64,000 bases of DNA from Colwellia sp. M166 (GTDB lineage Bacteria > Pseudomonadota > Gammaproteobacteria > Enterobacterales > Alteromonadaceae): assembly GCF_024585285.1 (NCBI RefSeq), contig NZ_CP040755.1, positions 1 to 64,000 of the forward strand, in the 5' to 3' direction. The notes below the pieces were generated by a model, which made no database searches, had not been told where the DNA came from, and saw only the letters and a list, made by a program, of their open reading frames with translations. Position 1 is the stretch's first letter, and every line of letters begins with the position of its first letter. Of the stretch, positions 22,356 to 31,423 are shown in pieces. Both the position numbers and the translations under genes were made by a program.

Positions 22356-24641
22356 TTACAAACCATTATGATATTGAATATTAGTAGACTCAGGCACTAA
22401 ATGATTTAATGTTTGTTTATCTGCCAGTTTATTACGAAGTAACGCTTCAAAGTGGCTGATCAACAAAGCTTTATCTGGTGACGCTTTATCACCTGCGCCA
22501 ATGTTAGTTAAATCAATCATAAAACCGTCAAACAAGTGTGATAAGTCGTCAATAATTTCCATATTTAAAAACTGGTCTTGGTTATAAATGCTTGGGTAAC
22601 CGGCTTTTTGTTTATCGATAGCAAATGAGACACCTTTAAGGTTGGTGATGCTGGTCGACTTATCGCATGACAGCATACAGCCATTATCGATACGGGGTTT
22701 TTCACAACCAACACTTTGCTGGAAGAAACACTGGCGGCTAGTCATCAACAAAATAGGGTGGTAAATGCTGTAGAACAATTTAAAGTTTTCTGGACGAGCA
22801 ATATTCTTCATCTGCATGGCATTTATCTCGTTAGAAATAAAGGCGCCGCTACAGTCAAAGCCTTCTTTCATTGCCATTAAGGCATATGAATTGGTGGTGT
22901 TTAAAAATGGTCCCGCAATCCACTTAATACCTAATTCATTAGCGCGACAAGCAATGCCGGTATTGTTAGTAACAATTAATGTAGGTTTAACTTGTGCTAA
23001 AATGTTAACCGCTACGTCATAATCTTTACCAATAAGCACGGCAGGAAACCACGGAATTAAACGCGGGTTAGCTTGTAAAAAAGCAATATATTTTGTACAG
23101 CCTCGTTTATAAGCATCAGGTAGCTTAAAGTAAATATCAGCATCAGAAATATTGGCTAATTCAACATCGGCTTCATCACAAATTAATATCGATAGCTTAG
23201 GCGCGCTGTCAGCTTTAGGGTGATTAACCAAAGGCGGTAACGTCACTTCTGGTAAAACAGTGACTGAATTATTGAGTTTGTTAGCAATTTCATTTTTAAG
23301 CGTCGTTAGCTCTTTAAATGGCATACTTAAGCCTGTATTTAAATTATCGCAATTTAATTCGGTAAGTAAAAACTCGGCATTATTAAAGCTTTTAAAGCGC
23401 TTTTCGATCGTCGTCCGATCAATACAGGCATTATCACTAGCTCGCATTAAGCTGGTTGACTGCACGGTAAAGGTAGTTTGTTCAACAGAAAAGCCTACGG
23501 TGTTTATGTTTTTAGTCACGGTTACGGTTAATGGTTGAGCAAGTTCGCCTGCGAAGCTTAAGGTTAGTGGTACCTTTTCAATGCTTAAGTGTTTAATTTT
23601 CTCAACGACTTCAGCCTCAATAGTATTTTTATCCGCTTGTAGGTTTTGCTCAACATCTTGAATTTGTACCACTGAAATCGCTTGGCTATCATCAGCTTTA
23701 AACTTGCTAACCGCATGAGCTTTTGAGTTATCACGTGGGTTATCGATAAACATCGATTGATTTAAATCGCCGCGTAAAAAGGCGTTTGAAAAGTCGCGAT
23801 TAAATACTTTATATAAGCGTTCGCCATCTTCAGTTAATTCACCAGTATTGAGGAAACCATCAATTTGTTTACGAAAGCTATCAACCACCGTATGTACATA
23901 GTTTGCACCTTTTATACGGCCTTCAATTTTAAATGAATGCACACCTGCGTCGATTAATGCCGGTAAGTCGAAAAAGGCGGAGTTGTCTTTAATATTAAGT
24001 GGAAAATTATGCCCTGATGGTGTGGTTTCATATTCTTCACGACAGGCTTGGCTACAACGGCCGCGATTACCTGAATTACCAACGCTGGCTGAGGTTGAAT
24101 AACATAAACCAGAAAAGGCAACACAAAGTGAACCGTGAACAAAAACTTCAGTTAATACATCATGCTCAAGACAAACTTTATTTATCGCGGTAATTTCGCG
24201 TAAATTTAATTCACGAGATAAATTAACCCGCGAAGCGCCTAATTTTTTCAAAAATGGAATTTGACCAACATTATGGGTGGTTAACTGGGTTGAAGCATGA
24301 ATATCTAAGCTCGGGAAATGCTTGGTAATAATGTTAAACATGCCGATATCTTGCACGATAACGCCGTCTAACGTGGTGTTAACCAGTTTACTTAATAGTT
24401 TGGCAATCGACTTAAATTCACGCTCTAAAATAATAACATTTAAGGTTAAAAATATTTGGCAGTCGTATTGATGTGCTAAACGGATAATACCAATAAGTTG
24501 TTCAAAAGAAATATTAGCAGCGCGATTACGAGCATTTAAGGTGTCTAAACCGCAATAAACCGCGTCGGCTCCAGCGATAATGGCTGCTTTAATTGCATCG
24601 ACATCGCCGCCAGGTGCTAATAATTCTATTTTATAATCCAT
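22356..24641 (-). CDS. Peptidase U32 family protein (RlhA/YdcP-like)
   Basis: 761 residues. The N-terminal TIM-barrel-like U32 part carries ELLAPGGDVDAIKAAIIAGA (residues 6-25), VIVQDIGM, HASTQLTTHN and FVHGSLCVAFSGLCYSTS. The cysteine signature GNRGRCSQACREEY and IDAGVHSFKIEGRIKGANYV follow. This matches the U32 proteins RlhA and TrhP, which install hydroxycytidine in 23S rRNA and hydroxyuridine in tRNA, more closely RlhA. Further cysteines near the C-terminus (SRQCFFQQSVGCEKPR, GCMLSCDKS) could bind an Fe-S cluster, as in tRNA/rRNA hydroxylation members. It is about 100 residues longer than E. coli RlhA, so equivalence is not certain. Monocistronic. Confidence 0.82.
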   Translation of the reverse strand: MDYKIELLAPGGDVDAIKAAIIAGADAVYCGLDTLNARNRAANISFEQLIGIIRLAHQYDCQIFLTLNVIILEREFKSIAKLLSKLVNTTLDGVIVQDIGMFNIITKHFPSLDIHASTQLTTHNVGQIPFLKKLGASRVNLSRELNLREITAINKVCLEHDVLTEVFVHGSLCVAFSGLCYSTSASVGNSGNRGRCSQACREEYETTPSGHNFPLNIKDNSAFFDLPALIDAGVHSFKIEGRIKGANYVHTVVDSFRKQIDGFLNTGELTEDGERLYKVFNRDFSNAFLRGDLNQSMFIDNPRDNSKAHAVSKFKADDSQAISVVQIQDVEQNLQADKNTIEAEVVEKIKHLSIEKVPLTLSFAGELAQPLTVTVTKNINTVGFSVEQTTFTVQSTSLMRASDNACIDRTTIEKRFKSFNNAEFLLTELNCDNLNTGLSMPFKELTTLKNEIANKLNNSVTVLPEVTLPPLVNHPKADSAPKLSILICDEADVELANISDADIYFKLPDAYKRGCTKYIAFLQANPRLIPWFPAVLIGKDYDVAVNILAQVKPTLIVTNNTGIACRANELGIKWIAGPFLNTTNSYALMAMKEGFDCSGAFISNEINAMQMKNIARPENFKLFYSIYHPILLMTSRQCFFQQSVGCEKPRIDNGCMLSCDKSTSITNLKGVSFAIDKQKAGYPSIYNQDQFLNMEIIDDLSHLFDGFMIDLTNIGAGDKASPDKALLISHFEALLRNKLADKQTLNHLVPESTNIQYHNGL

Positions 24642-24760
24642 TTTTACAACTTATTTTTGTTCGCTAAATTTCAGAGCAGGGATTTTACCCGTATATTTCA
24701 TTAATGAATACCGTTAAAGTGAGTGAATATTAACTCTATAGCATCAAAAAGAAGTAAATC

Positions 24761-25444
24761 ATGGCATTACCTATCCTTTACTCTTTAAGAAATTGCCCTT
24801 ATGCCATGCGAGCACGGTTGGCTATCTTCAAATCACAACAACCTGTTGCGCTGCGAGACGTAGTGTTAACGAATAAACCTGCTGAAATGATTTTAGCGTC
24901 AGCCAAAGCCACTGTGCCTATTTTAGTGTTAAGTAAGATAGTGCAAGCAAATGGCAAAAAAGGCGCAGAAGTGACCGTTAAGGTTATTGATGAAAGTTTA
25001 GATATTATGTTATGGGCTTTGAATAACTCGGACCCGAGCGATCTACTACACAGTGCAAACCCTGAAATACTTACACAAATGTTAGCGTTAATTGCCGATT
25101 TTGACGTAGAATTTAAACGGCACTTAGAAGCGTATAAATGTGCAAAACGCTATCATGAAGATAACCTTGCCGATTGCCGAGCCGCCTGTGAAGTATATAT
25201 CCAGCGATTAGAATCTCGTTTAATACAGCATGCGTTTTTATTTTCAGCACAAGATAGTTTAGCCGATATAGCTTTGTTACCTTTTATTCGCCAATTTGCT
25301 CGTATAGAGCGTCAATGGTATTTGCAGTCGCCTTATCCTAACCTCAAGAAATGGCTAAATAGTTATTTGCAAAGCCCGATGTTTACTAAGGTGATGGCAA
25401 AGCATCCACTTTGGCTAGACAGTGGTAAAGAGATTGTTTTTTAA
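24761..25444 (+). CDS. Glutathione S-transferase-like protein
   Basis: 227 residues. The N-terminal thioredoxin-like domain starts LYSLRNCPYAMRARLAIF with the CPYA motif near residue 13, followed by a cis-Pro-like TVPILVL at about residues 50-56. The helical C-terminal domain includes DSLADIALLPFIRQFARIER. This is a cytosolic GST-fold protein of the glutaredoxin-2/omega-like kind common in gammaproteobacteria; the substrate is unknown. It is a single gene divergent from the U32 gene, whose start lies 119 bp away. Confidence 0.85.
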   Translation: MALPILYSLRNCPYAMRARLAIFKSQQPVALRDVVLTNKPAEMILASAKATVPILVLSKIVQANGKKGAEVTVKVIDESLDIMLWALNNSDPSDLLHSANPEILTQMLALIADFDVEFKRHLEAYKCAKRYHEDNLADCRAACEVYIQRLESRLIQHAFLFSAQDSLADIALLPFIRQFARIERQWYLQSPYPNLKKWLNSYLQSPMFTKVMAKHPLWLDSGKEIVF

Positions 25445-25499
25445 TTAAATTAAAGCACAAATTATTAGCCGTACATTGTACGTTAAATTCCCTTCGCTT

Positions 25500-26051
25500 T
25501 TAAAGCCAATAGCGTGGATAGTGCCTTAAAGGATCCCGTGATAAATTATTGACCACCAAGGCTATAGCTAACAAAATCAGTGTGCCAATAGCAACCGGAG
25601 AGATAACAAAGTAGTAACCATTACTATGCACTTCGGCAGTGCCAATAATGGCGATTAGCGCTGTTGCACCGCCAGGAGGATGCAGCGTGCGAGTAAAGTG
25701 CATTGCGACAATTGAAAAAGATACTGCAAGTGCGCCAAGTAAGGCAATATCTAACACGAGATACTTTTGCAGACTGACACCGATAAATGCTGATATTATA
25801 TGACCACCAATCAAATTTCTTGGCTGGGAGAATTCAGCTTGCGGGGCGCCATAAATTAGCACTGCTGAGGCGCCAAATGAGCCAACAAGAAACATACTTT
25901 TTAAAATATTAACTTCGGTAAAACTGCTCAGAATGGCGATCAAATACATACCAAGAAATGCACCTAGCCACGACCAGACAACCTTTGAAAGTGGCTTTCT
26001 TGGTGGGCAGATATCGCCACCTTTCATTCTTGAAAAAACAACTTTAACCAT
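25500..26051 (-). CDS. HPP family membrane protein
   Basis: 183 residues with four hydrophobic segments and the HPP signature HPPGGATALIAIIG (about residues 124-137); the phrase PPRKPLSKVVWSWLGAFLGM lies near the N-terminus. HPP proteins are integral membrane proteins; a plant and cyanobacterial branch transports nitrite, but most bacterial members are uncharacterised. It converges with the GST gene, 55 bp apart, with a short palindrome CGTACATTGTACG in between. Confidence 0.88.
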   Translation of the reverse strand: MVKVVFSRMKGGDICPPRKPLSKVVWSWLGAFLGMYLIAILSSFTEVNILKSMFLVGSFGASAVLIYGAPQAEFSQPRNLIGGHIISAFIGVSLQKYLVLDIALLGALAVSFSIVAMHFTRTLHPPGGATALIAIIGTAEVHSNGYYFVISPVAIGTLILLAIALVVNNLSRDPLRHYPRYWL

Positions 26052-26252
26052 GATAAAAAACGTTTCCTTTGATGATTGATATTTTATATCTGTAATATAA
26101 ATAACGGTTATCGATTGGGGGGCTTGCCGCTAATTTAGGGGGGAAAAGCCGAGTAACAAAATAATTCTGCTCAGTGCAAAATAAAATAAAATTAATTTAA
26201 AAGCGGTAATTAAATTAAAGCCTTGTAGCTACTCTAATGACTAGCTTGATAG

Positions 26253-26471
26253 CTAAGGCACTAGGTTAAATGACGTATGCCAGATATCACATAGTTCGCT
26301 AACATCTTTTAATGCTTGATTTTTTTGTGCGCTAAGCACAGAAATATACAGTTTATTATCTTTAGTGATGACCTTTTGAACACCGGCAATGGTTGATATT
26401 TTTTGATAAAAAATATCTTCGTCAGTCTGACATTTAAATATCGCTGCTGTAATTTCAATTTCAGTGATCAT
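26253..26471 (-). CDS. Small hypothetical protein
   Basis: 72 residues: an acidic N-terminus (EIEITAAIFKCQTDEDIFYQ), then KISTIAGVQKVITKDNKLYI and a helical end. Alternating beta-alpha-beta hydrophobicity suggests a ferredoxin-like small domain. I do not recognise it. Coding is supported by plausible composition and by room for a promoter, not by homology. Confidence 0.5.
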   Translation of the reverse strand: MITEIEITAAIFKCQTDEDIFYQKISTIAGVQKVITKDNKLYISVLSAQKNQALKDVSELCDIWHTSFNLVP

Positions 26472-26645
26472 ATAAACAATATCCGTCGCTGAGTTAGCGA
26501 GTTAAAAACACTATCTGAGGTATATTTTTACGGTGCGTAATATCCCATACTGTTGTGAAAATGAATAATAATTAATTGCTAACTTTTATATCTGTTGGTT
26601 ATTAAAAGGCAATATGAATCTAAGCGAAAGTTATATACCTTAGGT

Positions 26646-26852
26646 TTATGTGAAATCTGCTTCAGCAGCGTTATCACACTTAATACAATTAAGCTGCTGT
26701 CCTAGCATGGCATCTCTGGTGGTTTGCTTTATAACCCATGGCCGATTGATAAATGGCGGCTGATGACGTACATGCTGAAAGTGTTGACATTCGAGCCTTG
26801 CCACCCAATGGTTTTCATCATCGAGGTGATAGCCGATAATGGCTTGTCGCAT
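26646..26852 (-). CDS. DUF3565 domain protein
   Basis: 68 residues. It follows the DUF3565 pattern closely: IGYHLDDENHWVARLECQHF, QHVRHQPPFINRPWV, then LGQQLNCIKCDNA. Cys22, His24, His27 and His30 with the C-terminal CxxC could form a metal site; that is inference. Function of the family is unknown. Monocistronic. Confidence 0.85.
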   Translation of the reverse strand: MRQAIIGYHLDDENHWVARLECQHFQHVRHQPPFINRPWVIKQTTRDAMLGQQLNCIKCDNAAEADFT

Positions 26853-27290
26853 AGTGACATTCCTATTAATTAAACTGAAGCTTTACCAAGGGAGCATTGA
26901 TAAAAGAGAAGTTAACAGTAAATGTGCAACTGTGCATTATGTTTGATCTTGTCATGCAGCAAAAAAATTGTCTTATGATGTTCATTTTTTACAAAAGTGT
27001 TTTTTTAATCACCAAATCTTCAGATGACTTAGTCAACAATGTAACCATTAATATTGTTGAATATTTAAATAGAATAAAGCTGACTTATAAGCCACCTTTG
27101 ACTCTTTGGGAGTTAGACACTATCAATTAGTGGTCAAAATAGCTTAACTTTTACGGTCGGAGAAATTTTATATTAAAGCAACTCCTCCTCTGAAATGTAG
27201 ATATTTTTAAGTTGGCATGTGTGCTGGAAATATACATCTCCATATTAAGTCTGTACTCTAACAACAGGCTGTAATAGAGGTATTATCCAT
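26853..27290. other. Intergenic region upstream of merR
   Basis: No convincing gene; a 77-residue + frame at 26897-27130 has an unlikely composition and no RBS. The right part must hold the merR promoter, but I see no clear MerR operator here; the operator lies after merR. Confidence 0.4.
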
Positions 27291-27713
27291 ATGAATAAAA
27301 AGAACCCTCCTTTAACCATAGGTCGGTTAGCAAAAGCGGCTAAGGTAAATATTGAAACAATACGTCATTATCAACGTAAAGCATTAATCATTGAGCCTGA
27401 AAAGCCTCTAGGTAGTTTTCGACATTATCCCAAGTCGAGTGTCGATAGAATTCGTTTTATAAAACGTGCTCAGAAAATTGGTTTTTCATTAGAAGAAATA
27501 AAGCAATTGTTAAATTTAGGTGATAAAAATTGCGAAGACGTACAAACGCTAGCACAAGAAAAGCGAAATAAAATAGCACAACAAATATTGGGATTACTCA
27601 CCATTCAAACCGCTTTAGACGAGTTAATATCAAGCTGTCATAGTGACATAGACACAAAGCAGTGCGGCTTTATAGAAGGATTATCTCAAAAAGGTTTCTT
27701 GGAAAACGAGTAA
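27291..27713 (+). CDS. merR: Mercury-responsive regulator MerR
   Basis: 140 residues. N-terminal winged helix-turn-helix (LTIGRLAKAAKVNIETIRHY), typical MerR linker and dimerisation helix, and the three Hg(II)-binding cysteines at C81, C116 and C125, matching C82, C117 and C126 of the Tn501 protein. MerR represses the mer promoter without mercury and distorts the DNA to activate it when Hg(II) binds. The gene is codirectional with the structural genes, not divergent as in Tn21/Tn501. The operator/promoter lies between merR and merT. Confidence 0.95.
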   Translation: MNKKNPPLTIGRLAKAAKVNIETIRHYQRKALIIEPEKPLGSFRHYPKSSVDRIRFIKRAQKIGFSLEEIKQLLNLGDKNCEDVQTLAQEKRNKIAQQILGLLTIQTALDELISSCHSDIDTKQCGFIEGLSQKGFLENE

Positions 27714-27745
27714 CTACATCATAATAAATTAATTTAAATCACCTC

Positions 27746-27777
27746 TTGACTCTGGACTATACCCCAGAGTTTAAGCT
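27746..27777 (+). promoter_or_regulatory. mer operator/promoter (MerR-type, 19-bp spacer)
   Basis: -35 TTGACT (27746-27751), spacer 19 bp, -10 about TTAAGC/TAAGCT (27771-27777). The spacer holds the dyad ACTCTGG-(8 nt)-CCAGAGT (27749-27755 / 27764-27770). Over-long spacer plus central dyad is the hallmark of MerR-controlled promoters. It lies 33 bp upstream of merT. Confidence 0.88.
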
Positions 27778-27809
27778 TATCTCATATTATCTTTATATGG
27801 GATCTAGTT

Positions 27810-28163
27810 ATGTCAAATTCATCCACATCAAATCGTGCTTTATTGTTAGCTATTACAGCAGGTATTGGTGCGTCTGCCTGCTGCATCGGTCCGCTGCTAC
27901 TATTATCACTCGGTTTCGGTGGTGCATGGGTCGGAAACCTTACGGCAATGGCACCTTATAGTGGTTATTTTACTGCTATAGCCCTCATCATCTTGGCTGT
28001 GGTTTTTCATAAACTCTATATTGCTGAACAAAAATGTGTGGCAGGGTCAGTTTGCGCTAACCCAAAGATAGTAAAAAAACAGCGTATCATTTTTTGGATA
28101 GTCAGTATTATCCTTATCGCAATGATGGGTTTTCCATATTACGCAGATTACATAGTTGCATAA
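27810..28163 (+). CDS. merT: Mercuric ion transport protein MerT
   Basis: 117 residues, three membrane segments (about 12-35, 48-68, 91-112). Cys24-Cys25 lie in the first segment (ASACCIGPLLLLSLGFGGAW) and Cys77/Cys83 in the cytoplasmic loop, as in MerT. It accepts Hg(II) from MerP and passes it inward for reduction by MerA. It is the first structural gene of the operon. Confidence 0.95.
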   Translation: MSNSSTSNRALLLAITAGIGASACCIGPLLLLSLGFGGAWVGNLTAMAPYSGYFTAIALIILAVVFHKLYIAEQKCVAGSVCANPKIVKKQRIIFWIVSIILIAMMGFPYYADYIVA

Positions 28164-28217
28164 TATAGAGTGCGAGTAAGTTCATATTTGTATTTTTAAA
28201 TTTCAGAGGAACAAAAA

Positions 28218-28538
28218 ATGAAAAATATTATTAACATTATCCTATTTTTAAGCTCCCTATTTATTCTTGGCAATGCAGTGGCAACGGTAAGTGAAAAAGC
28301 TAATTTTATAGCCGCTCCAGTAATGTCGGAGAAGTTATTCACTATTGAGAAAATGACCTGCAAAATGTGTCACATCACTGTCCGCAAAGCGATGGAAAAA
28401 GTTGAAGGTGTTGTAAAGGCGACTGTTAATTATGGCAATAAAACAGCCATCGTTACGTTTGACCCTAAAAAAACTGATGTTGAAGCTATAGCGTTAGCAT
28501 CAACCAATATTGGCTATCCAGCCACATTAATGAAATAG
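28218..28538 (+). CDS. merP: Periplasmic mercury-binding protein MerP
   Basis: 106 residues: signal peptide (about 1-22) and a heavy-metal-associated domain with the CxxC site Cys48-Lys-Met-Cys51 inside KMTCKMCHITVRKAMEKVEG. The usual GMTC is KMTC here. The mature domain is slightly longer at its N-terminus than MerP of Tn501. RBS AGAGGAAC precedes the ATG at 28218. It scavenges Hg(II) in the periplasm for MerT/MerC. Confidence 0.92.
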   Translation: MKNIINIILFLSSLFILGNAVATVSEKANFIAAPVMSEKLFTIEKMTCKMCHITVRKAMEKVEGVVKATVNYGNKTAIVTFDPKKTDVEAIALASTNIGYPATLMK

Positions 28539-28547
28539 AGGTGAATT

Positions 28548-28967
28548 ATGTTTAATCCTGTGAAATTACTTACTCGTGTTGGCGACAAAGCAGGCTCGTT
28601 AGGAGCCGTCGTATCAGCGATGGGATGTGCCATGTGTTTTCCTGCTATTGCCAATATTGCCGCCGCTTTAGGTATGGGCTTTTTAGGACAGTGGGAAGGA
28701 TTGTTCGTTAATACCTTATTGCCACTATTTGCCTCATTAGCGTTGGTGATGAATATTCTCGGCTGGTTTAGTCATCGCCAGTGGCATCGTAGTTTACTTG
28801 GTTCAATGGGGCCAATTTTAGTCTTACTATCATTATATCCATGGTTCCAATATGGATGGAGTTCATCTGCGACTTATACAGGACTTGGGCTAATGGTTGC
28901 TGTGTCGATATGGGATATGGTCTCTCCGGCAAGTCGTCGTTGTGATGATGAATCATGCCCAGCATAA
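28548..28967 (+). CDS. merC: Mercury transport protein MerC
   Basis: 139 residues, four membrane segments, Hg-binding Cys27 and Cys30 in the first (GCAMCFPAIANIAAALGMGF) and a C-terminal Cys pair (CDDESCP). MerC is an additional inner-membrane Hg(II) carrier found in Tn21-like operons. It lies 9 bp after merP, so translation is probably coupled. Confidence 0.92.
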   Translation: MFNPVKLLTRVGDKAGSLGAVVSAMGCAMCFPAIANIAAALGMGFLGQWEGLFVNTLLPLFASLALVMNILGWFSHRQWHRSLLGSMGPILVLLSLYPWFQYGWSSSATYTGLGLMVAVSIWDMVSPASRRCDDESCPA

Positions 28968-29005
28968 CACGAGAAATTTAACTTATAATTATTGGAAGTA
29001 TTAAC

Positions 29006-30619
29006 ATGATAACTTTATCGATCAAGGGTATGACTTGTAGTCGTTGTGCTGACCATATTAAAAAAGCAGTTGAAGCTATTGATGGCGTATGGACAATTAA
29101 TATTTCATACCCTGATGCAACGGCTGAAATTGAAACAGTAGATGACATTAAGCGGTGTGAAATTGTTGATGCCATTGAAGCTTTAGGCTATACAGTTTCG
29201 GAATTAAATGCTGCAACAACAGAACAATTGCATGTCGCTATTATTGGTAGTGGCTCCGGAGCATTTGCTAGCGCTATCAAAGCAGCTGAAGGTGGTGCAA
29301 GAGTCACCATGATCGAAGGTGCAGACATCATTGGGGGCTGTTGCGTCAATGTTGGGTGTGTGCCATCTAAGATACTTATCCGTGCTGCGCAATTGGCTCA
29401 TCAGCAACGCAAAAATCCATTTGATGGTCTTGAAAACAGTCAGCCTCAAATTAACCGCTCGTTACTAGCGCTTCAACAAACATCACGTGTTGAAGAGTTG
29501 CGCGGTGCCAAGTATCAAAACATTTTAGATAACAACCCAGCATTAACCTTGTTAAAAGGTTACGCGCGTTTTAAAAACAAAAATACCTTACGGGTTAGAA
29601 AAGCAGATGGAAGTGATGAAGAACTGATGGCAGACCGCATCTTAATTGCAACGGGATCTACGCCCTCTATTCCGCCTATCAATGGTTTAGTTGACACTCC
29701 CTTCTGGACATCAACAGAAGCACTATTTGCTGAAGCGTTACCTGAGAGCTTAATCGTAATAGGCTCGTCTGTTATCGCTTTAGAGATTGCCCAAGCTTAT
29801 GCACGTTTAGGCAGCAATATTACCGTATTAGCACGCCATACCTTATTGTATGCAGAAGAGGCATTGTTAGGGGAAAAGCTAACTGAGTGTTTTGAAAAAG
29901 AGGGCATTCGCGTACTTAATAACACACAAGCAAGTAAGGTCAGCTATGATGGAGCTGCATTCTCATTGGAGACTAATAAAGGGACTTTAAAAGCAGACAA
30001 ATTACTTATCTCGACTGGCCGTCATGCCAATACGGCTCAGCTTGGCTTAGAAAATGTTGCTGTTGAAACACAAAAAAATGGTGCCATCGTAGTCAATGAT
30101 AAAATGGAAACGTCAACGACCAATATTTATGCCGCTGGTGATTGCTCTACTATGCCTCAATTTGTTTATGTTGCTGCCGCTGCGGGTAGTAGAGCGGGTA
30201 TAAATATGACGGGTGGGGATACTAGGCTCGACCTATCAACAATGCCAGCGGTTATCTTTACTGATCCGCAAGTTGCCACCGTAGGCTTAACCGAAGAGCA
30301 AGCTATAAACACTGGTTTTGATGTAATTAGTCGGGTGTTAGAGATGGAAAACGTGCCACGCGCATTAGCCAATTTTGAAACGGACGGCTTTATTAAACTA
30401 GTAGCGGATAAGCCAACAGGTAAAATTCTTGGCGCACAAATACTTGCTCATGAAGGTGGGGAGTTGATACAAAGTGCCGCACTCGCTATTCATAATAACA
30501 TGACTGTTGATGACCTTGCAGGACAGCTATTTCCATACTTAACTATGGTAGAAGGACTAAAATTATGTGCGCAAACATTTAGTAAAGATGTCTCTGAACT
30601 TTCCTGTTGTGCTGGTTAA
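29006..30619 (+). CDS. merA: Mercuric reductase MerA
   Basis: 537 residues. An N-terminal HMA domain (GMTCSRC, C11/C14) is fused to a flavin disulfide reductase with FAD-binding GSGSGAFASAIKAAEGG, the redox motif CVNVGC (C113, C118), the NAD(P) motif VIGSSVIALEIAQAYARLG, DPQVATVGLTEEQA and the C-terminal Cys534-Cys535 pair (LSCCAG). All parts needed to reduce Hg(II) to Hg(0) with NADPH are present. The residue before the redox pair is Cys112 where Tn501 and Tn21 enzymes have Thr (GGCC versus GGTC). It is the last gene of the mer operon; no merD or merE follows. Confidence 0.96.
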   Translation: MITLSIKGMTCSRCADHIKKAVEAIDGVWTINISYPDATAEIETVDDIKRCEIVDAIEALGYTVSELNAATTEQLHVAIIGSGSGAFASAIKAAEGGARVTMIEGADIIGGCCVNVGCVPSKILIRAAQLAHQQRKNPFDGLENSQPQINRSLLALQQTSRVEELRGAKYQNILDNNPALTLLKGYARFKNKNTLRVRKADGSDEELMADRILIATGSTPSIPPINGLVDTPFWTSTEALFAEALPESLIVIGSSVIALEIAQAYARLGSNITVLARHTLLYAEEALLGEKLTECFEKEGIRVLNNTQASKVSYDGAAFSLETNKGTLKADKLLISTGRHANTAQLGLENVAVETQKNGAIVVNDKMETSTTNIYAAGDCSTMPQFVYVAAAAGSRAGINMTGGDTRLDLSTMPAVIFTDPQVATVGLTEEQAINTGFDVISRVLEMENVPRALANFETDGFIKLVADKPTGKILGAQILAHEGGELIQSAALAIHNNMTVDDLAGQLFPYLTMVEGLKLCAQTFSKDVSELSCCAG

Positions 30620-30815
30620 AGCCAATGAGAAATAGGTTAATAACGTTGATTTTAAAGTGTTGAAAGTTAAGAAGCACTAAGTGTTATAGGCATACAAAAG
30701 TAGCATAAATTATCAATTTTTAATCTCTCTAAAGTCAGCAAGATTTGGTGTTTTAGTCATGGCTTGTTTGAAAGTCATGTTAAAAGTGCGGTAAACAAGT
30801 ATAAAGAGCTGATAA

Positions 30816-31421
30816 TTAAGTTTTATTATCCACAATGGTAAGTTTCGCTGAGTTACTTTTTCGTACTTTTTGTTGCTTTTGCCATTGTTGTTCATCAATG
30901 GCGTCATCTTCATTATTGAGTCGCTCAATAAACGTTATGCCGTTAAGGTGGTCTAATTCATGTTGAAAAATACGCGCAAGAAAGTCCGTTAAGTGTTTGT
31001 GATGGGTAAGGCCTGTTTCATCGGAGTAACTCACCTCAATATGACTATATCGCGGCACTAAAGCGCGTTTGCCTTTTACACTTAAACAGCCCTCCCAGCC
31101 TAATACTTGTTGCTCACTGGTCTTGATGATTTTTGGATTAATAATAACGCTAACGGGTAATAAGGGCGCGTCAGGGTAGCGCTCACTTGGCGCTGAGCAC
31201 ATTAAAAATAACCGTAGGCTTTCACCCACTTGAGGCGCCGCAATGCCAACGCCTTTAGCTTCTGTAACCGTTGCTTTTAAATCAATAATAAGTTGTTTTA
31301 TTTCTGCTGAATTAACATCATGTACGGTTTGAGCAACTTGCGCTAAAATTGGCTCGCCGTGCTGAAAAATAGTTAAGTTATTGTTTGTGTTTTTTGTTTT
31401 GTTATTCGTGATATTGCTCAT
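30816..31421 (-). CDS. def: Peptide deformylase
   Basis: 201 residues. The three deformylase motifs are present: GVGIAAPQVG (about residues 57-66), WEGCLSV (about 109-115) and HELDHLNG (about 154-161), giving the Cys and two His metal ligands and the catalytic Glu. It removes the formyl group from nascent proteins. The N-terminal Asn/Thr/Lys-rich leader and C-terminal basic tail are longer than in E. coli Def (169 residues). It is not next to fmt, so it is likely an accessory copy. Its start lies 2 bp after the MFS stop, so the two form an operon. Confidence 0.92.
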   Translation of the reverse strand: MSNITNNKTKNTNNNLTIFQHGEPILAQVAQTVHDVNSAEIKQLIIDLKATVTEAKGVGIAAPQVGESLRLFLMCSAPSERYPDAPLLPVSVIINPKIIKTSEQQVLGWEGCLSVKGKRALVPRYSHIEVSYSDETGLTHHKHLTDFLARIFQHELDHLNGITFIERLNNEDDAIDEQQWQKQQKVRKSNSAKLTIVDNKT

Positions 31422-31423
31422 AA

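Noticed and set aside
25471..25483. Palindrome CGTACATTGTACG as an operator
   Set aside because: It sits between the 3' ends of two convergent genes, so a regulatory role is unlikely.
26897..27130. 77-residue + strand frame before merR
   Set aside because: Low-complexity, no RBS, no similarity I know; it sits in the merR upstream region.
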